From contig JAJOZX010012218.1 in NCBI GenBank assembly GCA_023014485.1, positions 1 to 64,000 on the forward strand: 64,000 nucleotides of DNA. Direction: 5' to 3'. This document shows, piece after piece, positions 1 through 10,082 of this stretch. Numbering within the stretch: the first letter of the stretch is position 1; each line of letters opens with the position of its first letter. The notes below the pieces were generated by a model, which was given only the letters and a program-made list of their open reading frames with translations, was not told the DNA's origin and made no database searches. The stretch is from Bathynomus jamesi (lineage: Eukaryota > Arthropoda > Malacostraca > Isopoda > Cirolanidae). Position numbers and translations under genes: made by a program.

Positions 1-193
1 TGTTTGGACGATTTTGGGTCTAGTTTTCGATATATATTGTACAAAACCATAAACTAAAGCATATTATAGCTCCAAAATTACTAATTCCAGTTAAATATTT
101 TGAAAAAAATTCAACCGTATAGAACTTAATTTATAGTCCCATTTTCATTTTTAAATCTAAAAATAGGCTAAATGATGCGATTTGTAAGCTAAA

Positions 194-201
194 ATTTGCA
201 T
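194..201. other. Octamer-like word ATTTGCAT in each monomer
   Basis: The word atttgcat, reverse complement of the POU-domain octamer ATGCAAAT, sits at this position inside aaaatttgcatagtatt. I saw it in every monomer I inspected, in all types. A match this short in AT-rich DNA may be chance that was then amplified with the array, so no binding is claimed. Confidence 0.35.
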
Positions 202-303
202 AGTATTTACTGTTGGCATATATCATTTTATGAATTTCATTCACTTTTACAATATTTTAGGGCTACATTAAAGATTGTCTAAAAATTGGATCTTAAAACA
301 TGG

Positions 304-376
304 AAAAATCGACTTTTTCCATTAATTTTTTGCCTTACTATGATCGACATTTCAATGAAACTTTACGTCGATTTTT
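304..376. repeat. Inverted repeat inside the conserved monomer core
   Basis: The arms aaaaatcgac (304-313) and gtcgattttt (367-376) are exact reverse complements separated by 53 nt; a further atcgac lies in the spacer at 343-348. The same pair recurs at this position in A, B, C and D monomers throughout the window. It could form a stem-loop or cruciform or be a paired protein-binding site; neither is shown by the sequence. Confidence 0.7.
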
Positions 377-625
377 GAATTCTTTGGCATTATATAGTTG
401 AAAACAGTAAGATAAAGCAGTTTTTTATCAACAGTTTCTTATTCGAATGAAAAATATTGAAAAAGATAAGTTCATGTTTTATCATAAGGAAAATGCACAA
501 AAAGTGCTCAAAACACGGAGAAAATCACTTTTTGGTACAAAATTTTCATTTCATTAGAATCGAATTTTAGTGAAATATTTGGACAGTTTTGGTCTAGTTT
601 TCGATATATATTGTACAAAACCATA

Positions 626-633
626 AACTAAAG
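626..633. repeat. Left target-site duplication of element copy 1
   Basis: The octamer aactaaag directly precedes the 5' terminal inverted repeat and recurs at 1417-1424 after the 3' one. An 8 bp duplication is characteristic of hAT transposition. With TA at its centre (aacTAaag) it fits the nnnTAnnn preference reported for Buster-type hAT elements better than the Ac-type pattern. Confidence 0.9.
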
Positions 634-648
634 CAGTGTTTCCCAACC
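634..648 (+). repeat. 5' terminal inverted repeat of element copy 1
   Basis: CAGTGTTTCCCAACC is the hAT-type terminus. It matches the reverse complement of the 3' end in 14 of 15 positions; the sixth base is t here and g in the partner. The following two or three bases (gg) also pair before similarity ends. Confidence 0.9.
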
Positions 649-666
649 GGGGGCCATATGGCCCCC
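649..666. repeat. Perfect 18 bp GC-rich palindrome near the 5' end of the element
   Basis: GGGGGCCATATGGCCCCC is its own reverse complement. It is followed by tt and a second ggggccat, giving direct repeats about 20 bp apart. Element copies 10, 11, 12, 13 and 17 lack exactly this interval, consistent with slippage or hairpin-mediated deletion between the direct repeats. Confidence 0.85.
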
Positions 667-688
667 TTGGGGCCATGGCACATTTGAA

Positions 689-750
689 GGGGGCCACAGG
701 AAAATGTTAATATTTAGAGGGGCCACAGACTCCATGAAGGGGGCCACAGG
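689..750 (+). repeat. Subterminal GGGGCCACAG motif cluster
   Basis: The motif gggggccacagg occurs at 689-700 and 739-750, with a shorter ggggccacag at 719-728; a further aggggccacagg lies at 1352-1363 near the other end of the element, in the same orientation. Repeated short subterminal words are typical transposase-binding sites in hAT elements, so these are candidates for that role by inference. Confidence 0.55.
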
Positions 751-920
751 ACTCAACCTATTGAAGCCTAAATTATAGTTAGGCCAATAGATAATTTTAA
801 TTTATGTAGTTGAATTACATTTAAAAAAATTATTAATACATATATTTTCCTTTTTTTTAGATATTTTATAATAGAATTTGAATTTATCTGTAAACAAATA
901 TTTTGCATCTTACAAGCTTA

Positions 921-1050
921 TTGTGCGGCGCACTCCATTGTGCGCTTGATCGTTATGCGCCTGGCAGCGTTGTTGACTTGATAAAAATACTTCAGGTTGA
1001 AATCCTTACAGTCTGTTTACCACGTGGATCGTCGCTGTAGTGTGTAAGTA
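921..1050. promoter_or_regulatory. CpG-rich internal patch of the element, possibly promoter-derived
   Basis: In an otherwise very AT-rich element this ~130 bp patch holds the short hairpin gtgcggcgcac (923-933), repeated tgcgc words, the palindromic E-box ccacgtgg (1020-1027) and gtaagt (1044-1049), which resembles a splice donor. One reading is that it is the retained 5' regulatory and first-exon region of the autonomous parent. No promoter activity can be shown from sequence alone. Confidence 0.3.
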
Positions 1051-1401
1051 GCTCTTATTTGTTTACCCTAATATTGCGAAGTTGTAGTAATTTTACTAGT
1101 TTTTTTAATTTATAATAGATTGCTATATGTACAGTATTTCTTTTGATTATATTTTTTTATAATTAATACATAATATAAGTAAATAACTGCAAATTTTTGT
1201 TAGCCACTGTTTAGTTTTTGTTATGTTTATAGTCCTATGTGACAAATAATATTGTACCTGAATACAAATAGTTGTTTTAATATCCTTTATATATATTTGT
1301 TTTTGTAAAATAGAGTTAATCTGCATATTACCAACTGAAAATAATGCTTATAGGGGCCACAGGAAAAAATAAGGTTCCTAAGGGGGCCATAAGCCAAAAC
1401 C

Positions 1402-1416
1402 GGTTGGGAACCACTG
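1402..1416 (-). repeat. 3' terminal inverted repeat of element copy 1
   Basis: GGTTGGGAACCACTG is the reverse complement of CAGTGGTTCCCAACC, pairing with 634-648 with one mismatch. Confidence 0.9.
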
Positions 1417-1424
1417 AACTAAAG
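1417..1424. repeat. Right target-site duplication of element copy 1
   Basis: This aactaaag immediately follows ...accactg and repeats 626-633. Uninterrupted monomer junctions such as B to C have a single ataaactaaagcatatta, which is the inferred empty site. Confidence 0.9.
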
Positions 1425-1999
1425 CATATTATAGCCAAAAATTACTAATTCCAGTTAAATATTTTGAAAAAAATTCAACCGTATAGAACTTAATTTATAG
1501 TCCCATTTTCATTTTTAAATCTAAAAATAGGCTAAATGATGAGATTTGTAAGCTAAAATTTGCATAGTATTTACTGTTGGCATATATCATTTCAGGAATT
1601 TCATTCACTTTTATAATATTTTAGGGCTACATTATAGATTCTCTAAAAATTGGATATTAAAACATAGAAAAAATCGACTTTTTCCATTAATTTTTTGCCT
1701 TACTATGATCGACATTTCAATGAAATTTTACGTCGATTTTTTAATTAATTTGGCATTATATAGTTGAAAACAGTAAGATAAAGCAGTTTTTTATCTACAG
1801 TTTCTTATTCGAATGAAAAATATTGAAAAAGATAAGTTCATGTTTTATCATAAGGAAAATGCACAAAAAGTGCTCAAAACACGGAGAAAAACACATTTTG
1901 GTAAAATATTTTAGTTTCAATATGAACGAATTTTAGTGAATTTTTTTGAAGAGTTTTGTCTAGTTTTAACAATATATTGTTCAAAACCATAAAGTAAAG
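1425..1999. repeat. Reference satellite monomer type A
   Basis: Type A is the monomer directly downstream of each element. Diagnostic words are gatgagatttg, tcatttcagg, agattctct, ggatattaaaacatag, ttttttaattaatttgg and acacattttggtaaaa. The last ~115 bp are strongly diverged from B and C (tttcaatatgaacg, gaagagttttgtc, aacaatatattgttc) and end in ataaagtaaag rather than ataaactaaag. Because of that c to g change, its 3' boundary is not a perfect copy of the element target site. Confidence 0.9.
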
Positions 2000-2573
2000 C
2001 ATATTACGGCCAAAAAGTAGTAATTCCAGTTAAATATTTTTAAAAAATTCAACCATATAGATTCGAATTTATGGTCCCTTTTTCATTTCTTAATGTAAAA
2101 ATAGGCTAAATGATGCGATTTTGAAGCTAAAATTTGCATAGTATTTAATTTTGGTATATATCATTTCATGAAATCCATTCACTTTTACAATATTTTAGGG
2201 CTACATTAAAGATTGTCTAAAAATTGAATCTTAAAATATGCAAAAAATCGACTTTTTCCATTAATTTTTTACCTTACTATGATCGACATTTCAATGATAT
2301 TTTACGTCGATTTTTGAATTACTTTGGCATTATATAGTTGAAAACAGTAAGATAAAGCAGTTTTTTATCAACAGTTTCTTATTGGAATGAAAAATATTGA
2401 AAAAGATACGTTCATGTTTTATCATAAGAAAAATGCACAAAAAGTGCTCAAAACACGGAGAAAATCACTTTTTGGTACAAAATTTTCATTTCATTAGAAT
2501 CGAATTTTAGTGAAATGTTTGGACGATTTTGGTCTAGTTTTCGATATATATTGTACAAAACCATAAACTAAAG
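2000..2573. repeat. Reference satellite monomer type B
   Basis: Type B normally follows A. Diagnostic words are catattacggcc, agtagtaattcc, catatagattcg, gatgcgattttgaag, gtatttaattttgg, tcatttcatgaaatcc, gaatcttaaaatatgc, tgatattttacg, attggaatg, gatacg and gtttggacg. It ends in ataaactaaag, the same word as the element target site, but carries no element here. Confidence 0.9.
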
Positions 2574-3147
2574 CATATTATAGCCAAAAATTACTAATTC
2601 CAGTTAAATATTTTGAAAAAAATTCAACCGTATAGAACTTAATTTATAGTCCCATTTTCATTTTTAAATCTAAAAATAGGCTAAATGATGCGATTTGTAA
2701 GCTAAAATTTGCATAGTATTTACTGTTGGCATATATCATTTTATGAATTTCATTCACTTTTACAATATTTTAGGGCTACATTAAAGATTGTCTAAAAATT
2801 GGATCTTAAAACATGGAAAAAATCGACTTTTTCCATTAATTTTTTGCCTTACTATGATCGACATTTCAATGAAACTTTACGTCGATTTTTGAATTCTTTG
2901 GCATTATATAGTTGAAAACAGTAAGATAAAGCAGTTTTTTATCAACAGTTTCTTATTCGAATGAAAAATATTGAAAAAGATAAGTTCATGTTTTATCATA
3001 AGGAAAATGCACAAAAAGTGCTCAAAACACGGAGAAAAACACATTTTGGTAAAATATTTTAGTTTCAATATGAACGAATTTTAGTGAATTTTTTTGAAGA
3101 GTTTTGTCTAGTTTTAACAATATATTGTTCAAAACCATAAAGTAAAG
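2574..3147. repeat. Chimeric satellite monomer C/A
   Basis: This monomer starts as type C (gatgcgatttgtaag, tcattttatgaattt, gaaactttacg, gaattctttgg) and ends as type A (acacattttggtaaaa, tttcaatatgaacg, ataaagtaaag). The switch falls between gaattctttgg and the acacatttt word, inside the stretch where A and C are almost identical, so the exact breakpoint cannot be placed. It is the expected product of unequal crossing-over between C and A and is what turns a three-monomer HOR into a five-monomer one. Confidence 0.85.
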
Positions 3148-3721
3148 CATATTACGGCCAAAAAGTAGTAATTCCAGTTAAATATTTTTAAAAAATTCAA
3201 CCATATAGATTCGAATTTATGGTCCCTTTTTCATTTCTTAATGTAAAAATAGGCTAAATGATGCGATTTTGAAGCTAAAATTTGCATAGTATTTAATTTT
3301 GGTATATATCATTTCATGAAATCCATTCACTTTTACAATATTTTAGGGCTACATTAAAGATTGTCTAAAAATTGAATCTTAAAATATGCAAAAAATCGAC
3401 TTTTTCCATTAATTTTTTACCTTACTATGATCGACATTTCAATGATATTTTACGTCGATTTTTGAATTACTTTGGCATTATATAGTTGAAAACAGTAAGA
3501 TAAAGCAGTTTTTTATCAACAGTTTCTTATTGGAATGAAAAATATTGAAAAAGATACGTTCATGTTTTATCATAAGAAAAATGCACAAAAAGTGCTCAAA
3601 ACACGGAGAAAATCACTTTTTGGTACAAAATTTTCATTTCATTAGAATCGAATTTTAGTGAAATGTTTGGACGATTTTGGTCTAGTTTTCGATATATATT
3701 GTACAAAACCATAAACTAAAG

Positions 3722-4295
3722 CATATTATAGCCAAAATTACTAATTCCAGTTAAATATTTTGAAAAAAATTCAACCGTATAGAACTTAATTTATAGTCCC
3801 ATTTTCATTTTTAAATCTAAAAATAGGCTAAATGATGCGATTTGTAAGCTAAAATTTGCATAGTATTTACTGTTGGCATATATCATTTTATGAATTTCAT
3901 TCACTTTTACAATATTTTAGGGCTACATTAAAGATTGTCTAAAAATTGGATCTTAAAACATGGAAAAAATCGACTTTTTCCATTAATTTTTTGCCTTACT
4001 ATGATCGACATTTCAATGAAACTTTACGTCGATTTTTGAATTCTTTGGCATTATATAGTTGAAAACAGTAAGATAAAGCAGTTTTTTATCAACAGTTTTC
4101 TTATTCGAATGAAAAATATTGAAAAAGATAAGTTCATGTTTTATCATAAGGAAAATGCACAAAAAGTGCTCAAAACACGGAGAAAATCACTTTTTGGTAC
4201 AAAATTTTCATTTCATTAGAATCGAATTTTAGTGAAATATTTGGACAGTTTTGGTCTAGTTTTCGATATATATTGTACAAAACCATAAACTAAAG
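3722..4295. repeat. Reference satellite monomer type C
   Basis: Type C is the monomer immediately upstream of each element and is 574 bp long. Diagnostic words are gatgcgatttgtaag, tcattttatgaattt, ggatcttaaaacatgg, gaaactttacg, gaattctttgg and atttggacag. Its last 8 bp, aactaaag, are the left copy of the element target duplication. Confidence 0.9.
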
Positions 4296-5077
4296 CAGTG
4301 TTTCCCAACCGGGGGCCATATGGCCCCCTTGGGGCCATGGCACATTTGAAGGGGGCCACAGGAAAATGTTAATATTTAGAGGGGCCACAGACTCCATGAA
4401 GGGGGCCACAGGACTCAACCTATTGAAGCCTAAATTATAGTTAGGCCAATAGATAATTTTAATTTATGTAGTTGAATTACATTTAAAAAAATTATTAATA
4501 CATATATTTTCCTTTTTTTTAGATATTTTATAATAGAATTTGAATTTATCTGTAAACAAATATTTTGCATCTTACAAGCTTATTGTGCGGCGCACTCCAT
4601 TGTGCGCTTGATCGTTATGCGCCTGGCAGCGTTGTTGACTTGATAAAAATACTTCAGGTTGAAATCCTTACAGTCTGTTTACCACGTGGATCGTCGCTGT
4701 AGTGTGTAAGTAGCTCTTATTTGTTTACCCTAATATTGCGAAGTTGTAGTAATTTTACTAGTTTTTTTAATTTATAATAGATTGCTATATGTACAGTATT
4801 TCTTTTGATTATATTTTTTTATAATTAATACATAATATAAGTAAATAACTGCAAATTTTTGTTAGCCACTGTTTAGTTTTTGTTATGTTTATAGTCCTAT
4901 GTGACAAATAATATTGTACCTGAATACAAATAGTTGTTTTAATATCCTTTATATATATTTGTTTTTGTAAAATAGAGTTAATCTGCATATTACCAACTGA
5001 AAATAATGCTTATAGGGGCCACAGGAAAAAAAAGGTTCCTAAGGGGGCCATAAGCCAAAACCGGTTGGGAACCACTG
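4296..5077 (+). mobile_element. hAT-like element, copy 2
   Basis: A complete 782 bp copy, almost identical to copy 1. The A-run near the 3' end reads ggaaaaaaaagg instead of ggaaaaaataagg. Target duplications are intact. Confidence 0.88.
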
Positions 5078-6804
5078 AACTAAAGCATATTATAGCCAAA
5101 AATTACTAATTCCAGTTAAATATTTTGAAAAAAATTCAACCGTATAGAACTTAATTTATAGTCCCATTTTCATTTTTAAATCTAAAAATAGGCTAAATGA
5201 TGAGATTTGTAAGCTAAAATTTGCATAGTATTTACTGTTGGCATATATCATTTCAGGAATTTCATTCACTTTTATAATATTTTAGGGCTACATTATAGAT
5301 TCTCTAAAAATTGGATATTAAAACATAGAAAAAATCGACTTTTTCCATTAATTTTTTGCCTTACTATGATCGACATTTCAATGAAATTTTACGTCGATTT
5401 TTTAATTAATTTGGCATTATATAGTTGAAAACAGTAAGATAAAGCAGTTTTTTATCACAGTTTCTTATTCGAATGAAAAATATTGAAAAAGATAAGTTCA
5501 TGTTTTATCATAAGGAAAATGCACAAAAAGTGCTCAAAACACGGAGAAAAACACATTTTGGTAAAATATTTTAGTTTCAATATGAACGAATTTTAGTGAA
5601 TTTTTTGAAGAGTTTTGTCTAGTTTTAACAATATATTGTTCAAAACCATAAAGTAAAGCATATTACGCGCCAAAAAGTAGTAATTCCAGTTAAATATTTT
5701 TAAAAAATTCAACCATATAGATTCGAATTTATGGTCCCTTTTTCATTTCTTAATGTAAAAATAGGCTAAATGATGCGATTTTGAAGCTAAAATTTGCATA
5801 GTATTTAATTTTGGTATATATCATTTCATGAAATCCATTCACTTTTACAATATTTTAGGGCTACATTAAAGATTGTCTAAAAATTGAATCTTAAAATATG
5901 CAAAAAATCGACTTTTTCCATTAATTTTTTACCTTACTATGATCGACATTTCAATGATATTTTACGTCGATTTTTGAATTACTTTGGCATTATATAGTTG
6001 AAAACAGTAAGATAAAGCAGTTTTTTATCAACAGTTTCTTATTGGAATGAAAAATATTGAAAAAGATACGTTCATGTTTTATCATAAGAAAAATGCACAA
6101 AAAGTGCTCAAAACACGGAGAAAATCACTTTTTGGTACAAAATTTTCATTTCATTAGAATCGAATTTTAGTGAAATGTTTGGACGATTTTGGTCTAGTTT
6201 TCGATATATATTGTACAAAACCATAAACTAAAGCATATTATAGCCAAAAATTACTAATTCCAGTTAAATATTTTGAAAAAAATTCAACCGTATAGAACTT
6301 AATTTATAGTCCCATTTTCATTTTTAAATCTAAAAATAGGCTAAATGATGCGATTTGTAAGCTAAAATTTGCATAGTATTTACTGTTGGCATATATCATT
6401 TTATGAATTTCATTCACTTTTACAATATTTTAGGGCTACATTAAAGATTGTCTAAAAATTGGATCTTAAAACATGGAAAAAATCGACTTTTTCCATTAAT
6501 TTTTTGCCTTACTATGATCGACATTTCAATGAAACTTTACGTCGATTTTTGAATTCTTTGGCATTATATAGTTGAAAACAGTAAGATAAAGCAGTTTTTA
6601 TCAACAGTTTCTTATTCGAATGAAAAATATTGAAAAAGATAAGTTCATGTTTTATCATAAGGAAAATGCACAAAAAGTGCTCAAAACACGGAGAAAATCA
6701 CTTTTTGGTACAAAATTTTCATTTCATTAGAATCGAATTTTAGTGAAATATTTGGACAGTTTTGTCTAGTTTTCGATATTATTGTACAAAACCATAAACT
6801 AAAG
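5078..6804. repeat. Satellite block 2: A-B-C
   Basis: A 5078-5658, B 5659-6233, C 6234-6804. The A to B junction has attacgcgcc rather than attacggcc. Otherwise a canonical three-monomer HOR. Confidence 0.92.
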
Positions 6805-7577
6805 CAGTGTTTCCCAACCGGGGGCCATATGGCCCCCTTGGGGGCCATGGCACATTTGAAGGGGGCCACAGGAAAATTTTAATATTTAGAGGGGCCACAG
6901 ACTCCATGAAGGGGGCCACAGGACTCAACCTATGAAGCCTAAATTATAGTTAGGCCAATAGATAATTTTAATTTATGTAGTTGAATTACATTTAAAAAAA
7001 TTATTATACATATTTTCCTTTTTTAGATATTTTATAATAGAATTTGAATTATCTGTAAACAAATATTTTGCATCTTACAAGCTTATTGTGCGGCGCACTC
7101 CATTGTGCGCTTGATCGTTATGCGCCTGGCAGCGTTGTTGACTTGATAAAAATACTTCAGGTTGAAATCCTTACAGTCTGTTTACCACGTGGATCGTCGC
7201 TGTAGTGTGTAAGTAGCTCTTATTTGTTTACCCTAATATTGCGAAGTTGTAGTAATTTTACTAGTTTTTTTAATTTAATAGATTGCTATATGTACAGTAT
7301 TTCTTTTGATTATATTTTTTTATAATTAATACATAATATAAGTAAATAACTGCAAATTTTGTTAGCCACTGTTTAGTTTTTGTTATGTTTATAGTCCTAT
7401 GTGACAAATAATATTGTACCTGAATACAAATAGTTGTTTTAATATCCTTTATATATATTTGTTTTTGTAAAATAGAGTTAATCTGCATATTACCAACTGA
7501 AAATAATGCTTATAGGGGCCACAGGAAAAAATAAGGTTCCTAAGGGGGCCATAAGCCAAAACCGTTGGGAACCACTG
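6805..7577 (+). mobile_element. hAT-like element, copy 3
   Basis: A complete 773 bp copy with several one- or two-base losses. The 3' inner sequence reads accgttggg (one g lost) and the right target duplication is shortened to aactaag. It has gaaaattttaat where copy 1 has gaaaatgttaat. Confidence 0.86.
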
Positions 7578-9304
7578 AACTAAGCATATTATAGCCAAAA
7601 ATTACTAATTCCAGTTAAATATTTTGAAAAAAATTCAACCGTATAGAACTTAATTTATAGTCCCATTTTCATTTTTAAATCTAAAAATAGGCTAAATGAT
7701 GAGATTTGTAAGCTAAAATTTGCATAGTATTTACTGTTGGCATATATCATTTCAGGAATTTCATTCACTTTTATAATATTTTAGGGCTACATTAGATTCT
7801 CTAAAAATTGGATATTAAAACATAGAAAAAATCGACTTTTTCCATTAATTTTTGTGCCTTACTATGATCGACATTTCAATGAAATTTTACGTCGATTTTT
7901 TTAATTAATTTGGCATTATATAGTTGAAAACAGTAAGATAAAGCAGTTTTTTATCAACAGTTTCTTATTCGAATGAAAAATATTGAAAAAGATAAGTTCA
8001 TGTTTTATCATAAGGAAAATGCACAAAAAGTGCTCAAAACACGGAGGAAAAAAACACATTTTGGTAAAATATTTTAGTTTCAATATGAACGAATTTTAGT
8101 GAATTTTTTGAAGAGTTTTGTCTAGTTTTAACAATATATTGTTCAAAACCATAAAGTAAAGCATATTACGGCCAAAAAGTAGTAATTCCAGTTAAATATT
8201 TTTAAAAAATTCAACCATATAGATTCGAATTTATGGTCCCTTTTTCATTTCTTAATGTAAAAATAGGCTAAATGATGCGATTTGAAGCTAAAATTTGCAT
8301 AGTATTTAATTTTGGTATATATCATTTCATGAAATCCATTCACTTTTACAATATTTTAGGGCTACATTAAAGATTGTCTAAAAATTGAATCTTAAAATAT
8401 GCAAAAAATCGACTTTTTCCATTAATTTTTTACCTTACTATGATCGACATTTCAATGATATTTTACGTCGATTTTTGAATTACTTTGGCATTATATAGTT
8501 GAAAACAGTAAGATAAAGCAGTTTTTTATCAACAGTTTCTTATTGGAATGAAAAATATTGAAAAAGATACGTTCATGTTTTATCATAAGAAAAATGCACA
8601 AAAAGTGCTCAAAACACGGAGAAAATCACTTTTTGGTACAAAATTTTCATTTCATTAGAATCGAATTTTAGTGAAATGTTTGGACGATTTTGGTCTAGTT
8701 TTCGATATATATTGTACAAAACCATAAACTAACATATTATAGCCAAAAATTACTAATTCCAGTTAAATATTTTGAAAAAAATTCAACCGTATAGAACTTA
8801 ATTTATAGTCCCATTTTCATTTTTAAATCTAAAAATAGGCTAAATGATGCGATTTGTAAGCTAAAATTTGCATAGTATTTACTGTTGGCATATATCATTT
8901 TATGAATTTCATTCACTTTTACAATATTTTAGGGCTACATTAAAGATTGTCTAAAAATTGGATCTTAAAACATGGAAAAAATCGACTTTTCCATTAATTT
9001 TTTGCCTTACTATGATCGACATTTCAATGAAACTTTACGTCGATTTTTGAATTCTTTGGCATTATATAGTTGAAAACAGTAAGATAAAGCAGTTTTTTAT
9101 CAACAGTTTCTTATTCGAATGAAAAATATTGAAAAAGATAAGTTCATGTTTTATCATAAGGAAAATGCACAAAAAGTGCTCAAAACACGGAGAAAATCAC
9201 TTTTTGGTACAAAATTTTCATTTCATTAGAATCGAAATTTTAGTGAAATATTTGGACAGTTTTGGTCTAGTTTTCGATATATTGTACAAAACCATAAACT
9301 AAAG
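7578..9304. repeat. Satellite block 3: A-B-C
   Basis: A 7578-8161, B 8162-8732, C 8733-9304. The B to C junction is shortened to ataaactaacatatta. The A monomer has an expanded cggaggaaaaaaacac. Confidence 0.92.
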
Positions 9305-10082
9305 CAGTGTTTCCCAACCGGGGGCCATATGGCCCCCTTGGGGGCCATGGCACATTTGAAGGGGCCACAGGAAAATTTTAATATTTAGAGGGGCCACAGA
9401 CTCCATGAAGGGGGCCACAGGACTCAACCTATTAAGCCTAAATTATAGTTAGGCCAATAGATAATTTTAATTTATGTAGTTGAATTACATTTAAAAAAAT
9501 TATTAATACATATATTTTCCTTTTTTAGATATTTTATAATAGAATTTGAATTTATCTGTAAACAAATATTTTGCATCTTACAAGCTTATTGTGCGGCGCA
9601 CTCCATTGTGCGCTTGATCGTTATGCGCCTGGCAGCGTGTTGTTGACTTGATAAAAATACTTCAGTTGAAATCCTTACAGTCTGTTTACCACGTGGATCG
9701 TCGCTGTAGTGTGTAAGTAGCTCTTATTTGTTTACCCTAATATTGCGAAGTTGTAGTAATTTTACTAGTTTTTTAATTTATAATAGATTGCTATAGTACA
9801 GTATTTCTTTGATTATATTTTTTTATAATTAATACATAATATAAGTAAATAACTGCAAATTTTTGTTAGCCACTGTTTATTTTTTGTTATGTTTATAGTC
9901 CTATGTGACAAATAATATTGTACCTGAATACAAATAGTTGTTTTAATATCCTTTATATATATTTGTTTTTGTAAAATAGAGTTAATCTGCATATTACCAA
10001 CTGAAAATAATGCTTATAGGGGCCACAGGAAAAAATAAGGTTCCTAAGGGGGCCATAAGCCAAAACCGGTTGGGAACCACTG
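9305..10082 (+). mobile_element. hAT-like element, copy 4
   Basis: A complete 778 bp copy, with a TG gain in the CpG patch (agcgtgttgttgac) and the gaaaattttaat variant shared with copies 3 and 15. Both target duplications are present. Confidence 0.88.

Larger units (their letters stand above)
1..633. repeat. Satellite block 0: B tail and one C monomer
   Basis: Positions 1-59 are the last part of a type B monomer (tgtttggacg). Positions 60-633 are a complete 574 bp type C monomer ending in the target duplication of element copy 1. No gene or other feature is seen. Confidence 0.92.
634..1416 (+). mobile_element. Non-autonomous hAT-like element, copy 1 (reference)
   Basis: A 783 bp element bounded by 15 bp inverted repeats and flanked by aactaaag on both sides. 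From 5' to 3' it holds the terminal repeat, an 18 bp GC palindrome, three GGGGCCACAG words, a long AT-rich stretch, a CpG-rich patch around 921-1050, a second AT-rich stretch, another GGGGCCACAGG word and the 3' terminal repeat. It has no substantial open reading frame, so it would need transposase in trans. Superfamily assignment rests on termini and target duplication length, not on a protein. Confidence 0.88.
1417..4295. repeat. Satellite block 1: A-B-C/A-B-C (five monomers)
   Basis: Monomers: A 1417-1999 (including the right target duplication), B 2000-2573, chimeric C/A 2574-3147, B 3148-3721, C 3722-4295. The two B monomers are nearly identical, so the extra B-C/A pair looks like a recent duplication. 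No gene is seen. Confidence 0.92.

Noticed and set aside
649..666. Rho-independent terminator at the GC palindrome
   Set aside because: It is a perfect palindrome without loop or U-tract, in a eukaryotic satellite context, and forms part of the transposon end.
2060..2075. Possible RNA polymerase III B-box around gattcgaattta in B monomers
   Set aside because: Only part of the GGTTCGANTCC consensus is matched, there is no paired A-box at a suitable distance, and no cloverleaf fold was found, so no tRNA or SINE is called.
6681..6869. Minus-strand reading frames of about 60-80 codons across the 5' end of the elements (also near 14197, 18589, 35285, 38364, 40874, 47779, 50290, 53919)
   Set aside because: They run from the element's GC palindrome into the C monomer, change length with every indel, have no domain or plausible start context, and exist only because the repeat is amplified.
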